From Candidatus Cloacimonadota bacterium (GTDB lineage: Bacteria; Cloacimonadota; Cloacimonadia; Cloacimonadales; Cloacimonadaceae): DNA of 15,275 nucleotides. The notes beneath the pieces are model-generated. The model was not told the origin of the DNA. It did not search any database and saw nothing but the letters and a program-made list of their open reading frames with translations. Both the position numbers and the translations under genes were made by a program. Of the stretch, positions 14,313-15,275 are shown piece after piece; the stretch's first letter is position 1, and each line of letters opens with the position of its first letter. The stretch covers positions 1-15,275 of the forward strand of contig JAAYQD010000203.1 in the NCBI GenBank assembly GCA_012519465.1, read 5' to 3'.

Positions 14313-15275
14313 ATGAACGCAGATAGATTTACCATTAAAAGTCAGGAAGCCCTGCAAGCCATGCACCATCTGGCTTCCGAAAGAGGACATCAGGAGCTCC
14401 GTAATATACACCTCTTATCTGCCATGTTGGCACAGGAAGACACCCTGATCCAGCCAGTACTACAAAAGCTGGAAATAGATGCCGGTGCGCTACAGATGAG
14501 CCTATTAGAGGCACTCAACAAGCTGCCTCAAATCACAGGTGCACAGCAGTATATGGGTCAGGAAGTTTTGGAGGTATTACAACAAGCTGAGAAAGACGCA
14601 CAGAAGCTGGGCGATGAATACGTTAGCCTGGAACACCTCCTGATGGCTCTTCTGGAAAAAGGCAAGGAAGCAGCCGATATTCTGCGCAATAATGGAATGG
14701 ATGCAGCAGCATTGTTGCAGGCTTTGCAACAGCTGCGTGGCAACCAGCGAGTGACAGACCAAAATCCGGAAGCCAAGTTTCAGGCTTTGGAAAAATACGC
14801 TCGCAACCTCACCCGCTTGGCACGCCAGGAAAAGCTGGACCCCGTGATTGGCAGAGACGAGGAAATCCGCCGCAGTGTGCAGATTCTCTCCCGTCGCCGC
14901 AAAAACAACCCCATCCTCATCGGGGAGCCGGGCGTGGGCAAGACGGCAATCGTGGAAGGTCTGGCTCGCCGTGTGGTGGCAGGTGACATCCCTGAAACCC
15001 TGAAAAACAAAGAGATAGTAGAGCTGGATATGGCAGCCTTGGTGGCAGGTGCCAAATTCCGCGGAGAATTTGAAGAACGTCTGAAAGCCGTATTATCCGA
15101 AGTGGAAAAGAGCGATGGCCGCATCATCCTTTTTATTGATGAGATTCACACCGTGGTTGGTGCAGGCGCTGCGGAGGGTTCAGTGGACGCCTCCAACATG
15201 CTAAAGCCCGCTTTGGCAAGGGGCACCCTACATTGCATCGGAGCCACCACCATCAATGAATACCGCAAACATATA
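14313..15275 (+). CDS. clpB: ATP-dependent chaperone ClpB, N-terminal part (runs off window)
   Basis: The frame is open from ATG 14313 to the window end (321 codons) and starts 5 bases after a strong AAGGAGG site (14301-14307). Residues 1-145 are the Clp N-domain repeat pair ([20 protein letters not shown]). The first AAA+ module follows: [12 protein letters not shown] (176-187), Walker A GEPGVGKT (204-211), pore-loop [15 protein letters not shown], Walker B ILFIDE (272-277) and [13 protein letters not shown] (292-304), wording characteristic of ClpB rather than ClpA/ClpC. ClpB is a cytoplasmic hexameric disaggregase that works with DnaK. The middle domain and second AAA+ module lie beyond the window. 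It has its own promoter and is separate from the signalling operon. Confidence 0.96.
   Translation, partial: MNADRFTIKSQEALQAMHHLASERGHQELRNIHLLSAMLAQEDTLIQPVLQKLEIDAGALQMSLLEALNKLPQITGAQQYMGQEVLEVLQQAEKDAQKLGDEYVSLEHLLMALLEKGKEAADILRNNGMDAAALLQALQQLRGNQRVTDQNPEAKFQALEKYARNLTRLARQEKLDPVIGRDEEIRRSVQILSRRRKNNPILIGEPGVGKTAIVEGLARRVVAGDIPETLKNKEIVELDMAALVAGAKFRGEFEERLKAVLSEVEKSDGRIILFIDEIHTVVGAGAAEGSVDASNMLKPALARGTLHCIGATTINEYRKHI

Overview
The window is bacterial. It comes from an organism of moderate GC with a lipobox lipoprotein, a tRNA with encoded CCA, tightly packed ATGA-overlapping operons and consensus-like TTGACA/TATAAT-type promoters. The gene style (GT4 clusters, zinc-ribbon/FHA proteins, kinase operons) would fit a Gram-negative-type anaerobe such as the Cloacimonadota/FCB neighbourhood. 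That placement is a guess, not something the sequence proves.

Layout: (1) 1-3004, the end of a surface-polysaccharide operon on the + strand: a 5'-truncated class I SAM methyltransferase followed by two GT4-type glycosyltransferases, joined by ATGA overlaps. (2) 3045-3120, a tRNA-Phe(GAA) on the - strand. (3) 3564-4673, a stand-alone gene with an HsdR-N-like nuclease fold and a C-terminal DUF4357 domain, set between gene-poor stretches of about 440 and 350 bases. The second stretch holds a 7-bp motif repeated at exact 11-bp phasing and a strong promoter. (4) 4841-14168, a single-direction cluster of nine genes that looks like one operon for Ser/Thr phospho-signalling at the membrane. (5) 14313 to the window end, the start of clpB behind a good promoter and a CIRCE-like inverted repeat.

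The nine-gene cluster is the core of the window. In order it encodes: a DUF2752 membrane protein; a Ser/Thr kinase fused to a C-terminal CD225/dispanin membrane domain; a zinc-ribbon + FHA protein; a secreted-VWA/transmembrane/coiled-coil/cytoplasmic-FHA protein; a membrane-anchored PP2C phosphatase; a small lipoprotein; a membrane-anchored protein with a LEA14-like outer domain; an ABCG-type exporter carrying a zinc ribbon and two FHA domains; and a second Ser/Thr kinase with a C-terminal membrane anchor. Writers (two kinases), an eraser (PP2C), readers (four FHA domains in three proteins) and an effector (ABC exporter) are therefore encoded together, with extracytoplasmic parts (VWA domain, lipoprotein, LEA-like protein) that could sense or receive the exported substrate. 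Short Thr motifs of the form (D/E)(K/Q)TMI precede the FHA domains in two of the proteins and are plausible kinase targets and FHA ligands. The arrangement recalls mycobacterial Rv1747 (FHA-FHA-ABC exporter controlled by PknF) and the kinase/PP2C/FHA modules of type VI secretion, but no secretion-system genes are present. The substrate and stimulus cannot be read from the sequence.
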